DNA from: Asterella californica
Taxonomy: Eukaryota > Streptophyta > Marchantiopsida > Marchantiales > Aytoniaceae
Length of the DNA: 64,000 bases
Assembly (NCBI GenBank): GCA_036924285.1
Contig: JAYKYS010000024.1
Coordinates: 186,001-250,000 of the forward strand
Reading direction: 5' to 3'
The notes beneath the pieces are model-generated. The model ran no database searches. It saw only the letters and a program-made list of their open reading frames with translations, and had not been told where the DNA came from. Positions 30,176 to 41,997 of this stretch are shown piece by piece; within the stretch, counting starts at the first letter, position 1; the number at the start of each line of letters is the position of its first letter. A program made the translations under genes and the position numbers.

Positions 30176-31775
30176 ATGGGACGAGCCATGACTATGGACG
30201 GGATGGACGGATCAGAGGGTATATCAGGGATGCAGTTGGATGCAGCAACTGCACGATTGTTTCAAGCCTTCACTTTGTTTATGCGACAAGAGCAAGAAAA
30301 CCAACAAAAGGAGGCTTTGGGGATGAAGACGCTTCGGAGGATGATCGACAAGCTCGATCTATTTGATGAGGAAGACATCTCAAAGTACTTGAGATGTTAC
30401 AAGATGGAGATGGATTTGGATCAGGTATCGGAGAAAGAGATGATCGAGACGTTCGAACTCGCTGTGGTGCCTGAGATAAGGGAGCATGTGAAGGGTCTAG
30501 CAAAGCATTTTGGGAGGAACTGGGATACATTTTCACATGCGCTGATGGAGGAGTATCTCTTGGGAAACTCAGATCGAGTAACCAAGAAATCATTTTTGGG
30601 ATGGGTCAACGGATCCAGCAAGGATTTACAGCCTATAGAGTTGTTAAAGGAGTTCGAGAGACAATTCTCTCAACTACCTCGGGTGGACAAGCTAACCTTG
30701 GAGAGCTATAAGACGGAGCTGTTTCTTCAAGCTGCGGATGAACCATGGCAGGAACAGTTGGAGCTACTTCTGGAGGATGGGGATGAAGAAGAAGGGTTGA
30801 CACAAAATTGGGAGGTTGTGCATGAAACTGTTGAGCTTCTTGTCCGGAGACAGACAAAGGGAAAGGGCTACAAGCTCGACACCTATATCGCTGACTACCA
30901 CACCAGTTCAGGTAGTATCTGAGGTTCAACCTCCAGTTGTGGTTGTAGAGGAGAAGGATCCAACCATTGAGGACCTGCGACAAAAGATGCAAGATCTGCA
31001 AGCTAAGGTTACTAGGTTGGAGGATAAGAGATCGTCGATCAAGATGGAGCTTGTACCCAAACCAGCTTGGGTACATCACTGCGTGTGGTGTGATGATACT
31101 GACCATCAACGAGATGATTGTATCGACTTTGTAGAGTCTTTGCAACAAGAGGTTATTTCTTGGAAGGATGGAGATGTTCGGTTCAGAAGTACGGGTACTC
31201 TCCTTCAAGCCAACGTTGGTAAAGGAGGGATGAAGAAGTTTGTGGATGATTACTTTGCGGCACATGCAGTTGTAGCTATCGAAGCTACAAGTTATGATGC
31301 TAGGGTGGAGGAGATTGAGCATGATCTCCATAGGGATTATTTGGGTGAGCACGAGGATCTAAACGAGCTCAGGTTGGATACTGCATCCACGATGCAGAGC
31401 GAGAAGAAGGGACAAGAAGAGATTTTTTCAGAGAAGCAAGTTGGGGAGGATAAGGTTCAACAGAAAACTATTCTTCTTGAATTGGCAATGGAGGATTATC
31501 TTTCACAACCGGAGGAGATGGTTGAGGTGCAGATAACGAACGTGGGTGATCTGATTGCTGACAAACAACAACCAGATGCAGAGATTACGAGGATGGATGT
31601 GAAGGGAGGTTGGGAGGAGCGCATTCGAGATGTTAAGATTGGGTTCTTATCATGGGAGGTCTTGGATGCGACTACAAGAGAAATCCATGATGTTTACATC
31701 GGCTTCATCAAGGACGGACACGCTGAGGGTGAACGAGAGTGGATGGATGCTTTCGAGGCTACGGGTATAGGATGA
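30176..31775 (+). pseudogene. Element E1 gag (protease and pol absent)
   Basis: From ATG 30176 the capsid-like part follows element A (RLFQAFTLFMRQEQ, VTKKSFLGWVN, ELLKEFERQFSQL). A one-base shift near 30865 moves the frame to the one ending at 31775. That part contains the knuckle CVWCDDTDHQRDDC, a GKGGMKK version of FGRGGMKK and a divergent version of the REILGIAKKEFHDV block (FLSWEVLDATTREIHDV). It stops before any DHG protease. Restoring one base is not needed to recognise it. Whether the shift is real or an assembly error is open. Confidence 0.85.
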
Positions 31776-32443
31776 GGGTAAGGATGGCTTACAGGGGAGG
31801 GCCATTGCTGAAGATGATTTGTGTTGAGAGAATGATGCTTGGAAGTTTGTAAGGGTTTTCAGATGAAGGATCAGGGAGGATGATGGTTGAGGAAGATATC
31901 ATTGTACAACAAGATAATTATGGTTGCGTTTGAGGATTTTGGTTGCAGTGGTGTGGTTCTTTTTTTCCAGAAAAACAAAAAAGAAGAGAGGATTAGGTAG
32001 GATGACATGTACAGACTTGAGGTTGAGGGTTACAGTCAGGATACGCTGATGATTGGCAGGATGGAGGATGTCTACTACGACACCTGGGTTACAAACCTCG
32101 ACGGTGAAGTTCTACATGGCAGATGGAAGACAATTCTATGGTATGATGGGTTATTCTTTCTATGTCTTTACATATTGAAGATGTGTAGATTTAGAGGGGG
32201 TGATTGGATGGGAGGTTCGAGGTGAAGATCGATGAGCATGGATCTAGGGAGGATCATGGTAAGATAGAAACTTCAAGATGACGATCAAGTTGCAACTTTG
32301 AGGATGAGGATTATGCAGAAGACCTTGCACATGAGGTTGGTTACGATGGGAAGTAAGGCGATATGACGAATTGTGTGCCGGTCCACTCCTTGGTTGGTAT
32401 CTCTGGTGCATACCGGAGGATGCACAGGTTTGGATGGGGTGGA
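31776..32443 (+). other. E1 internal non-coding region replacing pol
   Basis: No pol motif and no convincing ORF is visible here. The last part (GCATACCGGAGGATGCACAG) closely matches the sequence before the element A polypurine tract, consistent with an internal deletion of an A-like ancestor. Confidence 0.75.
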
Positions 32444-34821
32444 TGTCGTGTCGTGGACCGGCTTCTACCTGAAATTCAAACTTCGATGCTTGTCGCTCCG
32501 AAGACACTCATAAGAAGACAAGCTAGGCCCTAGCTTATGGGTTTTTGGCACCATTTCGGATCTTTGCTTTCATCGCATCAGTGGATAGAGCTCCTTGTTA
32601 TAAAATAGAAAATAGATTATTGAAAAATAGATTATTGAAAGTAAAGAAATTTTAATTTATGAAATTAGCTTATTGGATGTATGCTGGTCCTGCTCATATT
32701 GGAACTCTCCGAGTAGCTAGTTCTTTTAAAAAAGGTTTACAGCTGCCTGCCAAATGGACACCTGTATATTTGCTTCTGCAGGCGTACCCCATTTTGAAAT
32801 AACAAGTCTTAAATATATAAGTCAGCATTCCATAGGCACTTTGTCTACTTCGTTTGGACGCCTAGTGGAGAAGTTACAGGACTCGAAAGGTGGAGAAAAC
32901 AAGCTAGGCCCCAGCTTACTTCAGACCTTCACTTTTATCGCATAGATGGATAGAGCTCATTGTCAGCTTTCCATAGGCATCTTGTTTACTTCGTTTGGAT
33001 GCCTACTGGAGAAGTAACAGGACTCGAAAGATGGAGAGAGCAAGCTAGGCCCCAGCTTATGAGCTTTTGGCACAACTTCGGATCTTCGCTTTCATCGCAT
33101 CAGTGGATAGAGCTCCTTGTCAGCATTCCATAGGCACTTTGTCTACTTCGTTTGGACGCCTAGTGGAGAAGTTACAGGACTCGAAAGATGGGAGAAAACA
33201 AGCTAGGCTCCAGCTTACGGGCTTTTGGCACAACTTCGAATCTTGACTTTTATCGCATAGATGGATAGAGCTCATTGTCAGCTTTCCATGGGCATCTCAT
33301 TTACTTCGTTTGGACATCTAGAGAAGAAGTTATGCGATTCGAAAGAAGGCAAAAACAAGCTAGGTCCTACTTACTTGCTGACTGGGTATTTGAGGCTTCA
33401 GGCGCTATATCAAAGACGCAAGGGGCTTGCTTCTTAAAATTCAAGGTGAACTTCATACTTACAGAGACTGTAACAAGGGGGCAGCTTAGGGACTTGCGCC
33501 TGCGACCTATCAACGGACGGTTCGGGAGATTTAGGAGTCCAATGCAAGCGCGCAAGGCGTCGTTGAGTTCAGATCTGTGCAGAATACGCACTGGTTCAAA
33601 CGGTTTGGGAAGAGACAGATCAGGGGTGTGTACTGAGTGAAATTGAGACGCAGGAAGCAGATTTAAGAATTACAATTACATGTGAAGGAGAGTTGGACCG
33701 TTGGGACCGTTTCGGAGTCCAAACTTGCTGTACTTGGATCCAACGGGATCAGAACACCGAGTTCTACAGGAAATTGAAGACGATACCAGTTTTCATCGGA
33801 CAGTTTGGAAGTTCTAAGTGAAATTGGCTGGTAGAGAAGCGCTTACATCAGATTTTTGTTCGCCTGCGGCCTGAGGTTGGACTATTCTTCGCGATTGGTG
33901 AGCCAAGCTCTTTGTTCTTGGTGCCTATGCGATCAGAGAGTCTTCATCCACTTATAACAGAAAACCGTGCGTGGATTGGATTGTTGGTTTGGGTGTGGTG
34001 AGCGAGTTTGAGCCGCAGGGAGTCGATTTACGTCAGTTTTTTGCAATCTGCGATCAAATTTCTCGAGTGGTTTTGCAAGGAGAACTCCAAACGGCTTGTT
34101 TGGAGTCTTGTTGGTTCAAGGTAGCTAGATCTACCTACCAGAGAAGATAGATATCAGTTTAGACGATCCGTTTGTGCGGGGTGAGCGGTTTTAAGCCGCA
34201 GGGAGGAGTTTTTGAAGGTTCGGTCACCTGCGACCGGAAATCGGCGATATCTCGACTATCAGGAGTCGGATCTGAAGGTTTCTTGAGCCAAAGAAGTCAG
34301 GGAAGGAGACCCTATCTACATTTGAAGATCGTTTGGCGAAAGGAGAAAGTTCTCAGATAGGTCTTTTTCGGTTCCTTCGCTACGGATTTCGTCCTTTTGA
34401 GTTCGTTAGGGACTTAGTTGGTTGTGTACGGCTTGTGGTAGCTAGCTTTAGCCAAGAGCTAGTGCATGGATGTGGTTTGGACTTGGGTTTGGATCGCGTG
34501 ATACTGTTGTGGCTCTGTTTGTTAGCAAAGAGAAGTCTCTCTTGCTTTGAGCTACACTTAGGCGATTTTGGGTTAGGGTTGTGATTCAAGGGTTTGTTTA
34601 AGGGCTTTGAAGTAGGATACAGACCGCTCTGGTCTGTTCATCAGTTTTGGGCTCTTAAGAGAAAGAACCGGTAGTGTACATATATTTCGAGTTGGTATAT
34701 ATCGCAACGTTTGTTTGTGGTTGTTCTTCTCTGTCTTGTCTCTGTTCGGCACAGAGCATCTCCACAGCCAGGAACCTCGCATTTTCCTGGACATCCTTCA
34801 TGCAAAATATCTGACACGATA
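32444..34821 (+). repeat. Element E1 3' LTR
   Basis: The 2378-bp copy includes a 224-bp plastid-derived insert. It ends CTGACACGATA followed by ACGT. It contains the full middle segment missing from the 5' LTR. Confidence 0.92.
32599..32822 (+). other. chlB: Plastid DNA insert carrying the start of chlB
   Basis: The uninterrupted LTR reads CCTTGTCAGCATTCC. Here about 224 bp of A/T-rich DNA sit between CCTTGT and CAGCATTCC, with a 2-bp GT overlap. From 32658 it encodes [20 protein letters not shown] and then SSFK, the N-terminus of the plastid ChlB subunit of light-independent protochlorophyllide reductase, preceded by A/T-rich leader-like sequence. After SSFK the match stops at an A-run, and a second unidentified segment follows (about 32732-32820), perhaps another organelle piece. 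Only a gene fragment is present, so it is not functional. Confidence 0.85.
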
Positions 34822-34978
34822 ACGTTACGAGAAAGACGAACGTACATACTAAAAGAAGAAAAGTGACATCGAATCTCCAAGCTCGAGCGTACGGAGTGGA
34901 GAGAGTTCACCTAAAGACGCATCATGGCTATCATTCCTTTCAAGGACCAGAAGTTCAGACAAGTCAGAACCCAATATT

Positions 34979-37042
34979 TTGACTACTCTTGCGGACAATC
35001 CAAATCCGAAAGCGGAAGCTGCCTTAGAATTGATCGTTCGACATGGACCAGAAATCACAAATTTTGTGGAGCTTCAGAAGAAACAAAGAGGAGAGGATTT
35101 AATTCAAGAATTGTTACCCTTGAGATCACCTGCGCTTCAAATCCCGAATCTCAGACCGCACGGGACTCTAGGAGTATCACTTTTCAAATTACGGAGCCAA
35201 GGGACCTCCATATCGTCCTCATCAAAGAAGATAGACGAAGTTCGCGGAGTAGAGAGCAAATCAATTGAAGAGCATTCGGCCGAAGTTCATTCATCCGAAG
35301 CGAATTTAAGAGTTCTTGATTCTAAGAGTTCTTGATTTAAGAACAAATAACGTTGTTGTAAACACTCTTGCAAATCTGACTCTTCAGCCGTCGCTGAATT
35401 TGTTCAACACTAGGCTAGTGGTGCCTTCATCTTTGCCAGTACAACCAATACACAGGCGGAAGCAGCACCCATCAATCACACTCCCTACAGTACCTCATCC
35501 AATGACAGGGGTACCACCACCGTCAGGAACGCCACCGTTCACTTGCCAAAACTATCCTAAATTTGGCGATGAAGATTCTGACAGTGATGGAGATGGAGAG
35601 GGTGCCGATTCTTTTGTTAAACAATTTGAGGTGGTATCACATGCGAACAAAGAAGATAATGATCTTTATCGAACGAGAACTTTTCCTAGTTTGTTGAAAC
35701 ACGCAGCTGGAAAATGGTATAGTCATGCCAATCTAACCCCAGCAATCATATCTACTTGGGATTTAATGAAAAACGAATTCCTAAAGAGATTCGGGGAACT
35801 GAATTATAACAGGCATGTGCTACATAAAGTAAATAGCGTTAAACGTAAGAGGAAAGAATCCTTGAAAAGCTACGTCCAAAGATTTTATGGAATCTTGGAT
35901 AGATTACCTACCAACGGAGCACATCCAGCCTACATGCCGGCACAGGCAGTAAAGTGATTTGTGAAGGGGTTGCCTTCAAAGCAACAAACATGGATTAGAT
36001 GGTTTGATATATCAACCTTGGAACGAGCCATTGATTCTGCTGAGAATTACGAATCTTCCAATATCCTGAGCAGAGATCGTGAAAAGACCTCGAAGTCGAG
36101 AAAGAAGAACTTCAAAAGTCCAAGAGCAGTCGCGAGGAAGAGAAGAAGAAGAAGAAGAAGAAGCTGAAGAGAAAGAACAGAAAATTTTCATCTTCGGAAG
36201 AATCTTCAGAAGACGAGTTCTCGGACGAAAGCTCATCGTCTAAAGACGAAGATACCTCGTCTTTGGATGAAGAGAAAAGACACAAGAAGCGGAAGAGAAC
36301 AGCAAAGTCCAGACCTCCGATGGTGATGAGAACACAGTCACCTAAAGATAATGCACTTGATGATTTTCTCAAGAAATTCGAAGACCTCAAGGTGCAGTTG
36401 GTCAGAATGCCAGAGAGGCAAAAATCGCCAACTACTTCACGTCCGAATTTGTGGTGTACTAACTGTGGTAAACCTGGACATGTCAATATGGAATGTTTTA
36501 ACAGTAAATCATCTTATAATACACATTCAATGGAGTGGGCGGCAGTATACGAGCCGAATTACTTTGTGGAATGTGAAGATGAGGTCTATGGAGTACAAGC
36601 TCAAGATGGTGCTATGATGCCTACACAGTCTCAACAATTCACACCCATCCCTTCGGTACATATCCAACATTTTGTACCGAGACAAATGACAACTAATGTC
36701 TCCCAATGGAAGTTTGCGCCTGCAGGTTATCAGGGACCATCGCCTCTTGGTACATCCTGTTATAATTGGGGAGCCGTTGGTCATTGGGCTCCTAATTGCC
36801 CTCATCCCAAGAAGGAAGTAGGACATATGTCATTATATGGAAAATGTGGTAAACCTGGACATGGAGCCACTGACTGTACAAATGAACCAGCGCAAAAGAC
36901 CGGAGTAAGATTCCAACCACCTGTCGTCCAGACACGAACAGATGCAAGAGTAAATATGATCGACTTAGTGGATGAACTAAAGATGAAAGACTCAAAGAGG
37001 AAGATGGAAATGGTTGACCAGAAGTTAAAGACATTCAGATAA
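34979..37042 (+). pseudogene. Element C1 gag
   Basis: Open pieces at 34979-35335, 35316-35957, 35961-36167 and 36263-37042 together form a gypsy gag. The capsid part has LLKHAAGKWYSH, W-x-x-M-KNEFLKRFGEL and RKESLKSYVQRF. A TGA at 35955 breaks AVK-FVKGLP. A basic run of arginines and acidic serine-rich stretches follow. Three zinc knuckles are visible: an intact CTNCGKPGHVNMEC, one with the second Cys changed to Trp (CYNWGAVGHWAPNC), and one lacking the first Cys (YGKCGKPGHGATDC). Frameshifts lie near 35330 and 36170. Confidence 0.85.
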
Positions 37043-37527
37043 ACAAAGTAGAGACTCAAAGTGGGAAGAGACTTCTTCGAAAGGGAGAGACTTTAGCAGA
37101 AGCTGCATCTCAAGAGACGAAGGACCTTAAAAACACTGAGTGGAAGCAACTGAAGAAAGAGAAGAAAGCGCACAAGACTCCGACCGAACAAGTGCGAGAG
37201 TTGACAGAAAAACGGACAAAGTTGGATTCAGCCGAAGTCTGCGGAGAAGAGACAAAGAAGACCACAGCAAGACTACCTGCTGACATTTCGGAAGAAGTGA
37301 AGACACTACTCAGTAAAGAACTGAGTAAACAGAAGAATGGAGCAGAATAAGGTCAAGAAAAGCTAGAGAAGATGAAGGACGAAGACTCTTCGCCTGAAGA
37401 TAGAAGATCAGCCGAGTCCCGAAGACAGGTAACTGAGCAGAAGATGAAGACTGCTCAAGTGATAAGCCCCCACTACAATGTAGTAGAGGACTTATTGAAC
37501 CAACAGGCTAATATAACAATAAAGTAG
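37043..37527 (+). other. Linker between C1 gag and protease
   Basis: The gag frame continues past a TAA near 37040 as a Lys/Glu-rich helical linker with further stops (near 37348 and 37527). No domain is recognisable. Confidence 0.5.
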
Positions 37528-38211
37528 TTGGTCAAAGATAATAGGCTGTACATGAAGTTGTTGCTAGCAGCCTTAAGAAAACCAGCAAAGGCTAGAACGA
37601 AGAAACTGCCTTCAGTGTTTCAAGTGGGGTTGGAGGACTTAGGATCCTCAGAAATAGACATAGAAATAGATGGATGTCTAATAAAGCATGTGCCTATAGA
37701 CTCTGGTTCTAGTGTGAACATTATTACAGAGGATACAACACATGGATTGGGGTACACAAAATTTGAATCAACACCAAGAGTGTTGAGGATGGCTGATCAG
37801 AGCCGACGAAGACCTTTGGGGGTACTGCAAGATATTCCTACAACAATTGGTGGGATAGTCTTCAAACTTACCTATATTGTGCTAAGGCCATTGGTTAAGT
37901 CTAGCTATGGAGTGCTTATAGGTCGACCTTGGCTATACGGTGCTAAGGTAATTACTGACTGGTATAAGCAGAAGTTATCCTTTAATGATCTTATGAAACC
38001 TAAGGATAAGAGTGTCTCTGTAAACTGGAAGAAGATGTCACACCAGGGCGAGACATCTTCAACAGATTCAGGATACACTTCGGAAGAAGGCTCTTCGTCT
38101 TCAAACACTAGCTCGGAGAATGAAGGATCAAGACCCTATATAGTCATGAACTACTTACAATGTTATGAGATAGAAGAAGACGAAGAGTGCAAAGGGCCTG
38201 AGGAAGAATAG
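37528..38211 (+). pseudogene. Element C1 protease
   Basis: VPIDSGSSVNIITEDT holds the canonical DSG of a retropepsin, followed by LRMADQSRRRPLGVL and VLIGRPWLYGAKV. The C-terminal part is Ser/Glu-rich. The frame is open for 227 codons but belongs to a broken polyprotein. Confidence 0.88.
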
Positions 38212-38306
38212 CAATCACAGTTGGGACAGAGAAGTTCAGAGGTAAGCCACACAAAAGGAATGGTACTGAAGTCAGCAATAGTGGACTTAGTCCTTGAAGA
38301 AGGGTC

Positions 38307-39844
38307 TTGAAGATCACCGCGAAGTTACAAGGAGCCGAATTGGAGGTGTACTACGACATGTTAACATACTACCATGATGTCTTCGCTTGGAAGATAGAAG
38401 ACATGAAGGATATTCTTGCGAAGTGGGGTCAACATCGAATTGACCTACTGGAGAACTCTATACCTGTGAGACAACGACAGTATCGACTAAACCCCAAACA
38501 CTCCCTCTTAGTCAAGGATGAGATTGATAAGTATTTAAGTGCTGGTATTATGTTTCCTGTCCTTAGCAGTGAATGGGTATCACCTATAGTGATAGTACCC
38601 AAGAAGAAGACTGGTAAAATCAGAGTATGTCAAGATTTTCAAAAACTAAATGCAGCAACTAGGAAAGACCACCACCCCTTACCTTTTACAGATTCTATTT
38701 TGGATAGGTAGCTGATCATGAGTGCTATAGTTTTCTCGATGGATTCTCATGGTATAATCAGTTATCCATCAGAGAAGAAGACAAAGATAAGACTACTTTT
38801 ACTATTGACTGTGGTACTTTTGCATATCATAAGATGCCCTTTGGTTTGTGTAATGCTCTTGTCACATTTCAGAGAATAATGACAAACATTTTCTAGGAGT
38901 ATCTTAGGAAGTTCTTAGAAATTTTTATAGATGACTTTTGTGTTTTTGGTCCAAGAGAAGAACATGTAAATTCCTTGGCTGTAGTTTTTCAGCGTTGTAG
39001 AGATGCTCAGTTAGCATCGCATCCAGAAAAGTGTTTCTTTGCCATGTCAGAAGATGTCTTGTTAGGACATAGAGTCTCACAGCGAGGCATTGAAGTAGAT
39101 GTAGACAAAGTTCAAGTTATAGTAGCTTTGGATCCTTCCTCCATGTTAGCGAGTTGCGGGGATTTTTAGGACATGTCGGTTACTACCGGAGGTTTATCAA
39201 AGACTATGCAACCCTGGCAGCACCACTAACCGAATTGTTGAAGAAGACTACTGAGTACATCTGGCAGGAACAGAGACAGAAAGCTTTTGAAACGCTGAAG
39301 ACGAAGTTGATTGAAGCTCCAGTAATGAAGGCACCAGATTGGAGTCAACCATTTCAAGTGTATGTGGATACTTCAACATTCGCTATTGGAGTGATACTGA
39401 GTCAGAAAGACAACGAAAAGAAGGACCATCCGATTTACTATGCGAGTAGACAGATCTTCTGCTGCAGAGAAGAACTACTCTACTACAGAACGTGAAGCAC
39501 TAGGGATGGTGTATTCTGTCAGAAAATTCAGACACTACTTGTTGGGATGCGAGTTTATGTTTTACGTGGATCACTATGCTTTAAAACATCTGGTGCAAAA
39601 ATCTGATTTGTCGGGAAGAATAGCAAGATGGATGTTGTTATTGCAGGAGTTCAAATTCACAGTTCAAACTCGAGCAGGCAGACATCACGAGAATGCAGAC
39701 TACTTGTCTCGGTTGAGGACAGGAGAACGTCAAGACAACGTAGCAGACGACTTCCCAGATGAAGAACTTTTCCAGCTTACAGTAATCCCCACGAGCAGAT
39801 ATCATGAGATATATAGATATCTGTATACATTGCAGTGTCCTTAA
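38307..39844 (+). pseudogene. Element C1 reverse transcriptase-RNase H
   Basis: RT motifs in order: FPVLSSEWVSPIVIVPKKK, CQDFQKLNAAT, HECYSFLDGFSWYNQ (after a shift near 38708), MPFGLCNALVTFQ, IFIDDFCVFG. A TAG near 38894 interrupts, and shifts occur near 39160 and 39460. RNase H: VYVDTSTFAIGVILSQ, KNYSTTEREALGMVY, YVDHYALKHL, NADYLSRL. Catalytic Asp pairs remain, but the frame is broken at least four times. Confidence 0.88.
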
Positions 39845-39847
39845 GGG

Positions 39848-41034
39848 ATGGATGTGGAACAGCGTACGGTGTTCATACACAAAGTCGGACCGTACGAGCT
39901 GAAGAGCGGTATTCTATTCAAAAGGGGCACCGATGATGAACTACGAAGATGCTTGGAGGAAGAAAAAGTAGGAAGAGTGGTGGACGTCATGCATTCCGAA
40001 TCAGCAGGAGGACAATATGCCCTTCGCAACACAGTGAAGAAGATTTTGAATGCAGGATACTGGTGACCCATCATGTACAAAGATGTGCAAGCGATCATTA
40101 AAAGATGTGACAGTTGTCTGCGAGTGGGTAAGCCTACTCGAACTACTCAGTGGTCACTTTATCCTATCTTACCTCTTGCACCATTCGAAAAATGGGAAAT
40201 TGACCTATTCAGCCAGCAACAAAGAAGACACGAAGAAGATACATATTGGTTGCTATAGATTATGCAACCAAGTGGGTGGAAGCCGAAGCAACAAAGAAAG
40301 ATGATGCGGTGACAGTGGCAGCTTTTCTACACAAGAACATCATCATCAGGTTTGGATGTCCATTGGAACTGGTGAGTGATAGGGGTACACATTTTTTGAA
40401 CAATACCATAGAGACACTGATAGAGTATTTCCTGATCAAGCATCGAAAGACTACTCCGTATAATCCTAAGGCGAATGGACTTACTGAGAAAAGCAATGGG
40501 TTGTTGTGTAAGATTTTGAACAAAGTGACTGTCAATCATGCTTATGATTGGGACACCAAGTTGGATGTAGCGCTGTGGGCATTCAAAAATACAGAGAAGA
40601 TAACAACACGGCAGACGTCGTTCTTTCTAGCTTACGGAATGCATCCCATTATGCCCATTGAGTTCAAAACCCCTACTTACAGAATTCTGTCACAGGATAG
40701 ATTGTCTGCAGAAGATAGTCAGTTCATCAGACTGCAAAGTTTAATGGCACTAGAAGAAAATCGTGAAGCATCTCTGGAGTTAACTAAGGATATAAAAGAG
40801 AAGCGGAAAGAGGTATATGATAAGAGGTTGAGGAAAGTGGATGTGAACAACAGAGACTTAGTCCTGCTATATGATAGTAGACATATTAATTTTCTAGGGA
40901 AATCACAGCTGTGATGGATGGGACCATACAAAGTTTCAGAACGTTATGATAATGGTTCAGTTCAAACTTGAAGACTTGGAAGGAAATCTTTTTGCTACTC
41001 AAGTAAATGGAGGAAGAATCAAACGATATTACTG
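39848..41034 (+). pseudogene. Element C1 integrase
   Basis: The zinc region has MHSESAGGQYA and CDSCLRVGK. A TGA at about 40064 falls in GYW-PIMYKD, and a shift lies near 40230. The core has IDYATKWVEAEA, the second Asp in LVSDRGTHF, and NGLTEKSNGLL with Glu. The first Asp is in WEIDLFS. The GPY-like module WMGPYKVSERYD follows a TGA at 40912. Most stops fit C-to-T changes (TGG or CGA to TGA), typical of methylated DNA decay. Confidence 0.88.
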
Positions 41035-41061
41035 CTGATGTGTTCGTGAGGTCGCTCACAT

Positions 41062-41076
41062 CTAGGGGGAGAAGTA
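41062..41076 (+). other. Element C1 polypurine tract
   Basis: CTAGGGGGAGAAGTA lies directly before TGTAAAGCCCAC, the start of the 3' LTR. Confidence 0.75.
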
Positions 41077-41997
41077 TGTAAAGCCCACTTTTTCAATTTT
41101 TGATAGAAGAAGATCGAAATATAAAAGTTTGTAGAAGAAATAATGAAGATAGAAGAAAAATAGCTTAGTTTTAGTGAAGAAGAGCGATTGTGAAGAAGAG
41201 ACTGCTTAAGAAGACCTTCACTGGAAATATCTGAATAGAAGATAGAGGAAGACTTCTTAAGAATATCTCCCTTGAAGTATAGTCTCTTCACGAATAAGTC
41301 AAATAATGTTATATCAGAAGATGGTCGGGGTAAGATCAATTTCTCTAGCCGAAGACGGAAAAGAATGCAAGTGGCGAAGACGAAGATAGTTTGCGCATAT
41401 TCTTGTCAGTCATATAGCGGGGGAACAAGTGATGACTTCAGCACGTGTGAGGTGTTCGAACCTAATTATACACCTACAAATCTAGCTCATTATCCAAATC
41501 TACTTTTAGCGCATAGTGATTTCACATCTGCGAAGAGAGTTCACACGGAGGTAGTGAAATTTGGACGAAACCTCACATTTGGACGAAGGCTAACTTGAGC
41601 GAAGACTAGCGCATTAGGCGAAGATCATCCCAGAGTTTGCAGGGTGCGATGTCTACCTCTTCAAAGTTACCATGCATTCGAGCTTTCGAGTTAGACCAGG
41701 AAGAGCTAAGGGCCGAAGCTGAAGGAACTAGGTTTGTTTCTTGACATGGAGAGGTTGGACCCGAGTGTCTGGCAAGTCCATCAGCCATATACGAATGTGT
41801 GAAGACCATGGTGGCGAAGACGTGTATGCAAGACCAGAGAACTGGACGATCGAGAATTAGGAGAAGGTCTTGCTCGACGAAGCATTCGAGAAGAGAGATT
41901 TGCTCTTCGACCATGCGTCGAATGAAGAGCCTATTGAAGGAATGCTAGGACTATGGAGAGCTCTTCACACATCCTCTTCACCCGACGAATGACTACA

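Larger units (their letters stand above)
28212..34821 (+). mobile_element. Element E1: gag-only, non-autonomous LTR retrotransposon
   Basis: LTRs 28212-30003 and 32444-34821 are flanked by ACGT (28208-28211 and 34822-34825). The LTRs begin TGTCGTGTCGTGG and end CACGATA, so the ends are TG...TA. A tRNA-Trp-like site (30007-30024) and polypurine tract (32431-32443) are present. Between them lies only gag (30176-31775) and about 670 bp with no pol. It would need a relative such as element A to move. Confidence 0.92.

Noticed and set aside
32658..32735. Functional nuclear chlB
   Set aside because: Only the first 24 codons are present before the match stops, inside an LTR.
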